In this document: in pieces, positions 10,101 to 18,134 of the stretch
Layout: each line of letters starts with the position of its first letter
How positions within the stretch are numbered: the first letter of the stretch is position 1
NCBI GenBank assembly: GCA_026421215.1
Contig: JAPKBN010000001.1
Location: forward strand, 1 to 64,000
Direction of reading: 5' to 3'
Origin: Dehalococcoidia bacterium
GTDB taxonomy: Bacteria; Chloroflexota; Dehalococcoidia; Lucifugimonadales; Lucifugimonadaceae
Length of the DNA: 64,000 bases
Translations under genes and position numbers: made by a program
Notes under the pieces: generated by a model
What the model was told of the DNA's origin: nothing
The model's database searches: none
The model's input: the letters and a program-made list of their open reading frames with translations, nothing else

Positions 10101-11089
10101 GATTCTTAGGACTGGGCGTCCGTGGAGCAGAACAGATATACCTGGAAGAGACCCTGCTCGAGATCACCCATTTCGATCCAATTTACCTGCCGACCAGTAC
10201 TCTTCTAGACAATCCCACCGCTGTTTCTGAGGCCATTTGGGATGCGTTGGCGAATGATCCGACACTGGCCGTAGTTAGCGGTGACATGCTGCAGTCGAGC
10301 GGCGGGCCTCCCATATTTGGTAAGGCGGAATTCTCTGTGGAGGGACTGTCCCAAGATGAGATCGGTCCCATCACCGCATTTGAAATAGAGATACGCCAAG
10401 CCCAAGGTAGAGGTGCAGCTTCAACGCGAACGGTGATCGGGGCTATAGATCAGTTTGCCGAGACCTCTGAATCCGACGGCGGACCAATGGCACTCCTAAT
10501 CACACGTGATGACCTGTTCACCGAACTGTCTGGAAATTCATTGCCCTTCACTACGTTCAGGATTCGCCTTGGGGAAGAGGTCGATGCTGGGCGCGTTGCA
10601 GCAGCGATGGAAACGGTCTTTCTGGATAACAGTATGAAAGCCATAGATACACTCGATGAGATCAAAACAGGGATCGCGCAGAACAATGCGTTTAACAAGT
10701 TGTTCCAAGGTTTCATGGGACTGGGCCTAGTGGTTGGGGTCGCCTCCCTAGGGGTCCTGTCGTTCAGGGCTGTCGTAGAGCGCAGGCATGCCATCGGGAT
10801 GATGCGAGCGATTGGTTACAAGAGCCGGATGATCCAGATCCAGTTCCTGTTGGAGTCGATCTTCGTCACAGTGCTTGGGTCAGCGCTTGGTTTAGGCCTT
10901 GGCGCGCTCATCAGCTGGAACATCATCAATGAGATCAGTAACAGCAGGACCGAAATCACGTTCGACATCCCCTGGCTGACGGTCATGACCATCGTAGGGA
11001 TCGTTGTTGCAGCGTCGTTACTAGCAACCTTCATACCGGCGCGGCAGGCAGCACACATCCACCCTTCAGAAGCACTCAGATACGAGTAG
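7148..11089 (+). CDS. Large (1313 aa) FtsX-like permease family protein
   Basis: FtsX hallmark regions AAARSTEMGIARAVGAKRRHLIQMFTYEG and VVERRHAIGMMRAIGYKSRMIQIQFLLES; immediately downstream of ATPase. Confidence 0.88.
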   Translation: METLFGVPMLWLSISLATILGITSLVLISMAMRNRILLKLALRNIPRRRAQTILIVIGLMLSTTIISASLAIGDTVTGSIRGVALDALGHTDLRLRTPLASGDAESAVFADDPDGTAFFVDRYLSSTTLGLAIKVVESDGRIDGVMPQIREVLPVLDMQSQLTESRMTVVGFDTSRQRGFGEIHDLDGQIVKLDSLSDTEVFLNRAAAEELDAVTGDMLQIVSPSGHHTFTTKAIVRNNGLAANDYRTIMSLSAMQRIMERPGQVNRIDLSVTGGITSGVDLAGQAAKDLRVQLTDPLVAQQLFDVLRSPTVIQTLTAYANDTGSGDLSPGDAAKILSLIDELVPGDTHTARHASRIGAILASLSNDDTVEHFIAALGEKVVTASSIANGDASPDTPEQILDALTRPNDGLASISPLVDALSQLNAGDDISRYIEANSVEIPTATVSLLKIAGEALSPQPSFTTSPDAIVTDEFRMLAGDSELAAHILAALDSVNSSGRPGLALAVTALFSTLQILSVDELKGDSLELAELVGNIFLTFFTIFGSFSIIVGLLLIFLVFVMLAAARSTEMGIARAVGAKRRHLIQMFTYEGFAYALGAALIGTVLGILASLVLVKMLAGAIGDEEDTAFAFKYSFTLTSVVAAFSAGMLLTLMTVAISAYRVSRLNIVVAIRDLPQEFVTSDTPPLKTRLLQLAQSILGPFYQAFRALSAGRRGEGAFLPLVLVIILFIPPVWGFRIVWAVFKVFQPYLAIGWPLIVIGAAMAGLGLATNLAAFWSLGISLMLVGIGLFLRGMLRRSGIRESAADRSSYTFIGATVLVFWALPFDALEFITGTLDSNFEMFILSGTWMVASAVWLVMYNADLITRGLEALFSGSPLIKAVLKPAIAYPMTSKFRTGLTLAMFSLVIFTMMVFAILNSIGSDLDETPDRVTGGFDIRAETSINLPVADIGAVISNSENLNASDFDLIVGHTDIPAQARQKGAKEQRFLGLGVRGAEQIYLEETLLEITHFDPIYLPTSTLLDNPTAVSEAIWDALANDPTLAVVSGDMLQSSGGPPIFGKAEFSVEGLSQDEIGPITAFEIEIRQAQGRGAASTRTVIGAIDQFAETSESDGGPMALLITRDDLFTELSGNSLPFTTFRIRLGEEVDAGRVAAAMETVFLDNSMKAIDTLDEIKTGIAQNNAFNKLFQGFMGLGLVVGVASLGVLSFRAVVERRHAIGMMRAIGYKSRMIQIQFLLESIFVTVLGSALGLGLGALISWNIINEISNSRTEITFDIPWLTVMTIVGIVVAASLLATFIPARQAAHIHPSEALRYE

Positions 11090-11092
11090 TTA

Positions 11093-11809
11093 CTAAAGGC
11101 CGCCTGGCCTGATGTCCGGCCTGACGATACCGGTAGACCCCAGCATTCGGCGCGCCTGCGCAAGACTATCCGGCGTGTCGATATCAAACAGGCTGCGGCC
11201 GTCTGGATCGAACGATTCAAGTTCGGCGTCTTCCATCACGTGCACGCCCGGATCTCCCGTCGCTATGGCGGAATTCACGAGGTCATATATCGATCTCCCG
11301 CCGGCGTCCAGTGCTGACGAAATCGTCGGCAACCACGCCTTAGGCGAATAAACGGCGTGCAGCGGCTCGAGCCGACCGGCCTTTGAGGGAACGACGGTAT
11401 CAAACGGGCCTCTGATGGCGACACCTGCCATTCCCATGATCAGGTCCGCCGACAGAAATGGGTGATCAGCGGCCACGAGAAATGCCTGAGGAGTGCCCGT
11501 CGCCTTCAGGCCAACTTCAATCCCGGCAAGTGGCCCGGCATCAAACAATCGATCTGCGACAACATGCATGCCAAGCGCCAGCCCTGTGTCAGGCGTGGCA
11601 TCGTCCTGGTCCGCTGCGACCACGAGTACGATCTCATTGCAAACTCGGTCGAGTGCCTCTTTGATTCGAGCCAGTAACAGCTTGCCTCCCAGAACGACAA
11701 GCGGCTTGGGGCGGCCCATTCTGGACGACGATCCGCCAGCCAGTACGACGCCGGTCAGCCCCGTATCGGGTCGGTTCCCCGAACCTTGCTGTTGCGAACG
11801 CGTTGCCAC
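11093..11809 (-). CDS. mobA: Molybdenum cofactor guanylyltransferase-like NTP transferase
   Basis: TGVVLAGGSSSRMGRPKPLVVLGG and VAADHPFLSADLI; GTG start at 11809, 1 bp after the upstream stop. Confidence 0.82.
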   Translation of the reverse strand: MATRSQQQGSGNRPDTGLTGVVLAGGSSSRMGRPKPLVVLGGKLLLARIKEALDRVCNEIVLVVAADQDDATPDTGLALGMHVVADRLFDAGPLAGIEVGLKATGTPQAFLVAADHPFLSADLIMGMAGVAIRGPFDTVVPSKAGRLEPLHAVYSPKAWLPTISSALDAGGRSIYDLVNSAIATGDPGVHVMEDAELESFDPDGRSLFDIDTPDSLAQARRMLGSTGIVRPDIRPGGL

Positions 11810-11810
11810 G

Positions 11811-13214
11811 CTACTTCCCGTCGTTCTCAGGCTTTTTGGAATCCGGCATAAGACCGCTGAGGTCTGGTCTCGGGGGCAGACGGGTAGACGGGTGGAAGTT
11901 GGTCCACGCAAACCAGAACGACAGTCCGGCTACCACCGGTTCAAGCTGCTCGCCTTTGAGCTCGCCCTCGACACACATACCGTTCGTTGCGTGCCAACGG
12001 CTTTCGGTCTCAATGTCATAAATCATCATCGGCTCGTATTCGAGATCCTCCTCATCTTCCCAGTCATCGCCATCCGACTCATCCTCATCGACGATGTCGT
12101 CTATCGCGTCCCCAAGTACGTCGTTTGACTCGTCTTTTTCCTCATCTTCGTCATCGTCCCACTCCTCTGTTTCAAACGTCAGCGTCTGGCCGTTTGAGAT
12201 CTGTGCGTGGAACGCCACCACAGAAGCGCTGCCCTGCTCGTACAAGACCACGAGGGGTGTCCCTCCGACGGTCTCATTGACGACCGGCTCGATCTGGAGC
12301 CATGACATCGGAAATGCGCAAGCATCGCCCTCGATATCCACCCCGGCGACGATCTCTTTCGCGGGCCACCGTGCATCACGATGCGGGGCCCGATGCATGC
12401 CGGCACGCCCACCGGCGTAGTAATTGTCAAACAGATCTTGCGTTGGGGCGACACTATCTCTAATCACATCAGATTCGGGGTAAGCATTGAGCCACGCCCC
12501 AAGCGTCGTGTTGAGCGATGGGATCTCGGGCAAACGGGTTCCTGCGTCGGGGCCTTCCAGTGGAGCGCCGTGGTACTGGATCCAGCGCACCCCGGACCTA
12601 ACGTCATACATAACGGGCGAGTTAATAAGAACTCGTCCGGTAAATCCGAACTGCGGCACAAAATGCATCTCGGAATCCGACGAAACCAGAAATACCCGTG
12701 CGGTGTAGCAAAAGGGCGACCAGGTGACAGCCAGTGGCGCGTCGCCAACGAGGTCGTGGACCACTTCTCTGTAGCTTAGAGTCGCGAGCGGGTAGGCCCG
12801 GACCTGGCCCTCGTGAACGATTCCGATCACGCGCGTCAGGGGGGTGTAGTATTCAAGCGCCTCGTCACCGGTCATCGTCTCGGGGTTATGCAGGGGCTGG
12901 ACACGATCGGTCTTCAGAACCGGTCGGACCTTCTGGCGGACCTCCACCCGTTTGCCGTCTCGGTCGACAAATACAGACAGGCGATCTGCATAGAAACCTC
13001 GTCGCGCCAGAATCAAGGTCACGACCAGAGCGATGTACGTCGACATACCGGCGCCACCGAGTGTCACGTTCTCGAAGCCGCCGGAGATCAGGGTCAAAAG
13101 CGCCACCGCTATGAAAATACCGCCGATTATCGCTCGTCTACGTGGGTCCAAATTGCGGTCCCAGAACTGGCGGATCGAATTGAGTCGACTGCCGGTCGTT
13201 TCACCTTGGGCCAA
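11811..13214 (-). CDS. DUF3179 domain-containing membrane protein with acidic insertion
   Basis: YPLATLSYREVVHDLVGDAPLAVTWSPFCYTARVF motif; two N-terminal TMs; Asp/Glu-rich tract encoded about 12034-12174. Confidence 0.8.
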   Translation of the reverse strand: MAQGETTGSRLNSIRQFWDRNLDPRRRAIIGGIFIAVALLTLISGGFENVTLGGAGMSTYIALVVTLILARRGFYADRLSVFVDRDGKRVEVRQKVRPVLKTDRVQPLHNPETMTGDEALEYYTPLTRVIGIVHEGQVRAYPLATLSYREVVHDLVGDAPLAVTWSPFCYTARVFLVSSDSEMHFVPQFGFTGRVLINSPVMYDVRSGVRWIQYHGAPLEGPDAGTRLPEIPSLNTTLGAWLNAYPESDVIRDSVAPTQDLFDNYYAGGRAGMHRAPHRDARWPAKEIVAGVDIEGDACAFPMSWLQIEPVVNETVGGTPLVVLYEQGSASVVAFHAQISNGQTLTFETEEWDDDEDEEKDESNDVLGDAIDDIVDEDESDGDDWEDEEDLEYEPMMIYDIETESRWHATNGMCVEGELKGEQLEPVVAGLSFWFAWTNFHPSTRLPPRPDLSGLMPDSKKPENDGK

Positions 13215-13566
13215 CGGGACCTCCGGGATGTGAATGATCGCCGACCGAGGTTCAACGTGTTTGTAGTGTCCGGGTCGGCGTAAATATGAGGGGGGGAGTT
13301 TAGCAAACGGGTCTACGGGAAGAGTGCCGATTGCACCCGTATATAAAGAGCCAGATCACGGGATCTCCCTTGCTATACTCCCGTTCTTCGCGAATTGAGG
13401 AGGTCTCCTTGCCGTCATTTAGATATTTGCACGGTAGACGGGACTGCTGGGTCTCTCTCACTGGTACGACCGGGAACCATGTTCCGGGTCATCGCTTGAT
13501 TTATTCAAGGTCGAATCCCGGCCTTGTGAGTCAGCCCAGGTCACGAAAATAAGTATTGGAGCAAAT

Positions 13567-14307
13567 GTGAGCAAACCCACCGCACATGTCTCGGACGAAC
13601 TGCTCTCACAGATATTCGAGGTGTCGAACGCAACGGTCCTATCGGCGCTTCGACAGCGCGGCTATCACAAGGTGTATATGGAGGGCGTAAAGCCGCTCGC
13701 AACGGGCCGACGACTTTGCGCCCGTGCGATTACGTTGCGCAGCCTCCCGGTGCGGCCGGACCTTGCCGAACGAATCGCCACGGGAGAGCACGGCGACGGC
13801 TTCAACAACACGCCTCGCTGGCAGGCGGTCGACAGCGTCGGCCCAGGGTATGCGCTTGTCATCGACGCCATGCGCCGCTCGAACGTATCGACGGGCGGCG
13901 ATGTCGTCTTCTCACGAATACTGACCCGAAAGGGCGATGGAATCGTGACGGACGGAGCCATCCGCGACGGCGCAGCAGTGGCCGAATACGGCTTCCCGGT
14001 TTACGCCGGGGGATCGACCTCGATCGTTGGCGAGGACCATATCCTGCCCTACTCGGTGAACGAACCGGTCCAGTGCGGCGGCGTCCTCGTGTGGCCGGGC
14101 GACATCATCATGGGCGACGACGATGGCGTAGTGGTTCTGCCGTCGCAGCTGGCGGAGGAAATCCTACCGTGGGCGATAGAGCACGATGAGATGGAACAGG
14201 CTGTGTTGGAGCACTCGATACGCACGGGCGAGTCTCCGGCTCCGTACTACCCGTTCAACGAAGAGACCAAGAAGTTGTGGGAGAAGTGGAAGGCGGATCG
14301 AGCGTAA
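13567..14307 (+). CDS. RraA-like / 4-hydroxy-4-methyl-2-oxoglutarate aldolase family protein
   Basis: ISNATVLSALRQRG-like start, GDGIVTDGAIRDGAAVAEYGFPVYAGG, GDIIMGDDDGVVVLPS. Confidence 0.85.
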   Translation: MSKPTAHVSDELLSQIFEVSNATVLSALRQRGYHKVYMEGVKPLATGRRLCARAITLRSLPVRPDLAERIATGEHGDGFNNTPRWQAVDSVGPGYALVIDAMRRSNVSTGGDVVFSRILTRKGDGIVTDGAIRDGAAVAEYGFPVYAGGSTSIVGEDHILPYSVNEPVQCGGVLVWPGDIIMGDDDGVVVLPSQLAEEILPWAIEHDEMEQAVLEHSIRTGESPAPYYPFNEETKKLWEKWKADRA

Positions 14308-14402
14308 TGCCGGAAGGTACGGGCCGTAGGATCACGATCCCGGCGGGAGATGTGACGATCGATGGGCATCTCAACGATCCACCAACGGCGGACCTCGAGT
14401 AA
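14307..14402 (+). pseudogene. Candidate truncated cyclophilin-like (TM1367/DUF3830-type) N-terminal fragment
   Basis: ATG overlaps the RraA-like stop (taATG); 31 aa MPEGTGRRITIPAGDVTIDGHLNDPPTADLE then TAA. Confidence 0.4.
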
Positions 14403-14577
14403 GAGACGGCGTAGCTCAGTCAGGCCAGAAGCCCTGAAAGGGCAGTTATCTACAGAACCATCTATTCACTTTGTAGTCTGCGGATGTGGGGGCGCATGGC
14501 AACACACCCAATTTTCTCCTTCAACCACGCTCCAGACGATACATGGGTGTGGCCAGCGGCGATCACACCCTCACACG

Positions 14578-14605
14578 GTAGGAGCGAATGGCTATCCGCC
14601 TAACC
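14578..14605. repeat. Short decayed palindromic intergenic repeat
   Basis: GTAGGAGCGAATGGCTATCCGCCTAACC; resembles 39058-39084 and 50531-50558. Confidence 0.55.
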
Positions 14606-14808
14606 TGCCCTCCTCAACAATCCATGTTTAGGCCCTCGAAGCATAAAACGTGCGATAACGTGCCCCCCCATCCTCTTGAGGGAGACGATCGAGGTGAGGG
14701 GTCACGTCCCCAGTGCAACGCAAATTAGTCGTCTGCTATCACACTCGTCCCGATACGGCATAATGCGGGCGACCGGTTACTGTCCGAAAACGTGAGTCAA
14801 AATAATGT

Positions 14809-14858
14809 CCAGCCTCGGGCTGGCGAGAATCTCAATAAGGCCCAGCCGTCGGCTGGCG
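14809..14858. promoter_or_regulatory. Twin 15-nt palindromes CCAGCC-N3-GGCTGG directly upstream of an AsnC-type gene
   Basis: CCAGCCTCGGGCTGGCG at 14809 and CCAGCCGTCGGCTGGCG at 14842, 33 bp periodicity; ATG at 14862. Confidence 0.6.
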
Positions 14859-14861
14859 TTA

Positions 14862-15104
14862 ATGGCCACAAAAATCCGAGCATACCTCTTGATCGAAGCA
14901 GCGGCAGGCGTTGGCAACAACGTGCTGGAAGCGTTGCGAGCGATGCCAGAAACCGTGCAGGCCGACCGCGTTACGGGTCCGTACGATGTGATCGTGATCA
15001 TAGAAACCGAGTCCATGGACGCCATAAGCTCTGTCCTGCATGACCGAATTCATCCGATTAACGGCATCACTCGTACGATGAGTTGCCTCAGGTTCGAGAC
15101 GTAG
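14862..15104 (+). CDS. Stand-alone Lrp/AsnC ligand-binding (RAM-like) domain protein
   Basis: MATKIRAYLLIEAAAGVGNNVLEALRAMPETVQADRVTGPYDVIVIIE...; no HTH domain. Confidence 0.8.
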   Translation: MATKIRAYLLIEAAAGVGNNVLEALRAMPETVQADRVTGPYDVIVIIETESMDAISSVLHDRIHPINGITRTMSCLRFET

Positions 15105-15171
15105 CCGGGTTGGCCGAACTGTCGATGCCACGATCCCAGCACGCCTGCTCACACAAGCGTAGTGACGACTA

Positions 15172-15552
15172 ATGGAACGACTTCTCTTCCTGTTCGCCGC
15201 GGGCGGACTCGGCACATTGGCCAGATACGGCGTCGCCACCTGGGTGCAGCGAACGACAACTACCGATTTCCCTTGGGGAATCGTGGCCGTGAATGCCATC
15301 GGTTCGTTCGTGCTTGGGCTGCTCTACACCCTGGCCGAAGAGCACAACCTGCTCACCGGCGAACTCCGAATAGCCGTCCTCGTCGGCTTCCTCGGCGCAT
15401 TCACCACCTTCTCCACCTTCGCCTTTGACACAGGCCAACTGATCCGAGAAGACCGCTACATGTGGGCCGCCGGAAACATGATCCTCAACAACGCCATAGG
15501 ACTATCGCTGGTGTTTGTGGGGATATGGATCGGGCGGTTACAGGCAAGTTAG
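15172..15552 (+). CDS. crcB: Fluoride efflux transporter CrcB
   Basis: GGLGTLARYGV, NAIGSFVLGLL, GFLGAFTTFSTFAFDT motifs. Confidence 0.93.
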   Translation: MERLLFLFAAGGLGTLARYGVATWVQRTTTTDFPWGIVAVNAIGSFVLGLLYTLAEEHNLLTGELRIAVLVGFLGAFTTFSTFAFDTGQLIREDRYMWAAGNMILNNAIGLSLVFVGIWIGRLQAS

Positions 15553-15860
15553 GGAGACGGGGTCCCAACGACCAAGCTTAAGCGAAGATTTTCGGCAACG
15601 AGCTCAACGATAAAGTTGTGATGCCGATGTTAAGAGCCGCTTAAGGCTATCCCTGACGTCGAGTAAGAGATCGTATCCAGGCATTGCTGTGTTTTGTTTT
15701 AACAGTTCGTATCCGAGACCGATTGCATACTGGTTGAAGGCGATTTCGTACGACAGCCGCCGACCAGCGCGTCGTTCACTTACTCTCCGTGCCCACCATG
15801 TCCATGACACGAGCATAAGGGTCACCCGAATCAACTTCAGGCGGCCCCCACAGACCCTAA

Positions 15861-17015
15861 TCAGTGCACGGAAACCATTCGTTCTGCTATGTAATCGAAG
15901 TTGATGTCTTCTCCTAGGCCGGGGCGGCTTGGCATTGGGATGTAGCCGTCTTCGTCCATCGGGTCAACAATGCTGTTGAGGTGTGCAGGGACTTCGTCGT
16001 AATCAATGAACGGGTGTAGTAGGCCCCGCTCGTACCAGGTGGTGTTGGAGATGCCTCCGATGACCGCTAGGTTTCCCGCCCCACCGCCGTGTATTTCGCA
16101 ATCCATGTTGAACGACTCGGCCAAATGCGCGGCCTTCATACTGGGGCTTATTCCGCCCACGTCGTGAACCCCCACTCGCGTGATGTCACACGCCTTGCCG
16201 GTGATCCACTCCGCCCGTGTATGGAACTTTCCGTAGGCGTATTCGGGGCCGATGATCGGGATCTCAAGCTGCTCGGCAAGCCAGCGGTAAGATTCAGTCG
16301 AGTGCTCGTCCATGGGTTCCTCATACCAGTAGTAGCCAAGTGCCTGGATTCCCTTGCCCAGTTCCAGTGCCTCCATCCTTGAGTACCAGTGATTGGCATC
16401 AAGCATCAGAGGAAAGTCTTCGCCGACGGCCTCACGAACGGCCGCGCAGGCCTTGATGTCCATCTTCACGTTTGGCGCCCATTCAACCGGCGGCATCCAC
16501 GTGTGCAGCTTGATCGCCTTGTATCCGCGCTCGACCATCCACTCGGCATACCTGCCGTAATCCTCAGGAGTGGCAAGGCCTCCGTCCATCTCGTCACCGC
16601 ACATAGTCGATCCGTAGGCAAGAACCTTGTCCCGATAGCCGCCCAGTAGTTTCCATACGGGAGTGTTCAAAGAGCGACCTGCGAGGTCCCACAGCGCCAG
16701 TTCTGCGACGGCAAGGGTGCGATCCGTAAGGTTGTTTCCGCTCCCGCGCTGCCACTTGGCGAGATTGATCCAGAGTCTCTCTCGATCCATGGCGTCTTGA
16801 CCCATGAAGACCTTCTTGATGTAGTTGTCAATCAGGTACGGACGGAGTAGGTCAGGCGACCCGAACGAGTAGCCGGAGTGGCCTTCATCCGTCGTGATGG
16901 TGAGCATCGCCTCTTCGGAATCGTGCTCGTCGCCAGGATGGGTGTGGCCGTCGGTGTCATTGACCTTTTTTGACGGGGTATTGAACACGGTGACTGAGAT
17001 TTGCTCGATCTTCAT
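15861..17015 (-). CDS. Mandelate racemase/muconate lactonizing enzyme family protein (enolase superfamily, K-x-H motif)
   Basis: AIKLHTW, MLDANHWY, YWYEEPMDEH, IIGPEYAYG, EIHGGG. Confidence 0.9.
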   Translation of the reverse strand: MKIEQISVTVFNTPSKKVNDTDGHTHPGDEHDSEEAMLTITTDEGHSGYSFGSPDLLRPYLIDNYIKKVFMGQDAMDRERLWINLAKWQRGSGNNLTDRTLAVAELALWDLAGRSLNTPVWKLLGGYRDKVLAYGSTMCGDEMDGGLATPEDYGRYAEWMVERGYKAIKLHTWMPPVEWAPNVKMDIKACAAVREAVGEDFPLMLDANHWYSRMEALELGKGIQALGYYWYEEPMDEHSTESYRWLAEQLEIPIIGPEYAYGKFHTRAEWITGKACDITRVGVHDVGGISPSMKAAHLAESFNMDCEIHGGGAGNLAVIGGISNTTWYERGLLHPFIDYDEVPAHLNSIVDPMDEDGYIPMPSRPGLGEDINFDYIAERMVSVH

Positions 17016-17341
17016 ACCGGGTACTCTCTTTAAAAGGGTTGATCACCGACGCGGGCTCGGACTGTGCGGGTTGTTCTTTGCGGCATTTTAAGACCGAGGC
17101 GAATTCGATGGCCTACTCACCGATGTGGACAATTCAGACGGCGCCACTCTACTCGCTAAATAATGAGCGGGGAATTGTTGAGGAGACGTCTGGGCTCGGC
17201 CGAGACCGTAAATAATTGGGAAGGTTGAATGTGAGACATACCCGTTATCTGATGGCCGCGAGTTCTCGAACGTTCTTGCTTGGTCTCGATCGGTCAACGA
17301 TGGTGTTTGATAAGCGATCCACACCTATGGAAAGGGAAAAC

Positions 17342-17668
17342 ATGCACACGTTTTCCTTTGGTGCGGATGAGATGGAGCATTTGCTGAGCGGGACCGTGCC
17401 AGATCCAATTCCCAGTCACTGGGAATACCGACGAAACAACCTCGTCGAGAAAGTCGTCGACCGTGCGCAATATGGAGGTGAGGGGATTGTTATTGAGTTC
17501 AAGGCTGAAAAACTCGAAGTGCCCGGATTCACTTATGAATACTCGGATGCCTCCCCATTGATGTTTGGCTTCACACCGGGAGTTGCGCATGTCTCTGCGG
17601 TCTATCGAATGACTCAGGACGACCCGCTCACAATTGCATCCGTTAAGGTCGAGAGTCTCGCGCCTTAG
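17342..17668 (+). CDS. Hypothetical protein (about 108 aa)
   Basis: ATG at 17342 preceded by AAGGGA; globular-looking composition; in frame with supplied ORF 17216-17668. Confidence 0.5.
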   Translation: MHTFSFGADEMEHLLSGTVPDPIPSHWEYRRNNLVEKVVDRAQYGGEGIVIEFKAEKLEVPGFTYEYSDASPLMFGFTPGVAHVSAVYRMTQDDPLTIASVKVESLAP

Positions 17669-17782
17669 TCCGTCCGACATGACCGATCTCGGCATCTGAC
17701 TTTCGCATGTTGAATCTCCAAATGTTGGAGAGGCGAAAGGAGCGAGCTGCAAAGCTAATTACAGCTATCGGTTAGAAAATGG

Positions 17783-17854
17783 CTCCGGAGGCAGGAATCG
17801 AACCTGCGACCAATCGGTTAACAGCCGACCGCTCTACCGCTGAGCTACTCCGGA
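17783..17854 (-). tRNA. tRNA-Asn (GTT)
   Basis: Reverse strand TCCGGAG acceptor, GTAGCTCAGCGGTAGAGC D-arm, CTGTTAA anticodon loop, GGTTCGATTCC T-arm. Confidence 0.95.
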
Positions 17855-18134
17855 GCGTCGCATGTCGTCGCAGTTAATCCTGTCGCTTTCAAACAGGGAC
17901 GCGCGTACTCGCGAACTTCAGATGGTAGCACCGGGGATTGTCGATGTCTCCGAATGATCAGGGCGAATTCTGGCAGTGTGCCACCTGAATTTGGATTCCC
18001 GATTTCTCGTAAAGGACGGAGTTTGGGTATGTCACCCGTATGGAACCACTCTTTCATCCCTTCCTACGTTAGGAGGGGGCAACTGAATCGCGGGCGTTGA
18101 CGGCAGGGAGTCCCGTTGCTAGCCTCGATCCGAT

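Noticed and set aside
9571-10167. 198-aa minus-strand ORF
   Set aside because: Antisense shadow of the FtsX-like permease gene.
14408-14424. GGCGTAGCTCAGTCAGG resembling a tRNA 5' end and D-arm
   Set aside because: No matching acceptor 3' strand, anticodon arm or GTTCRANYC T-loop within about 100 nt; at most a chance or very degraded fragment.
15105-15171. Possible fluoride riboswitch upstream of crcB
   Set aside because: The 67-nt leader does not show the crcB-motif conserved blocks or pseudoknot layout that I would expect.
17294-17752. 152-aa minus-strand ORF overlapping 17216-17668
   Set aside because: The plus-strand ORF has a better ribosome binding site (AAGGGA before ATG 17342) and more natural composition.
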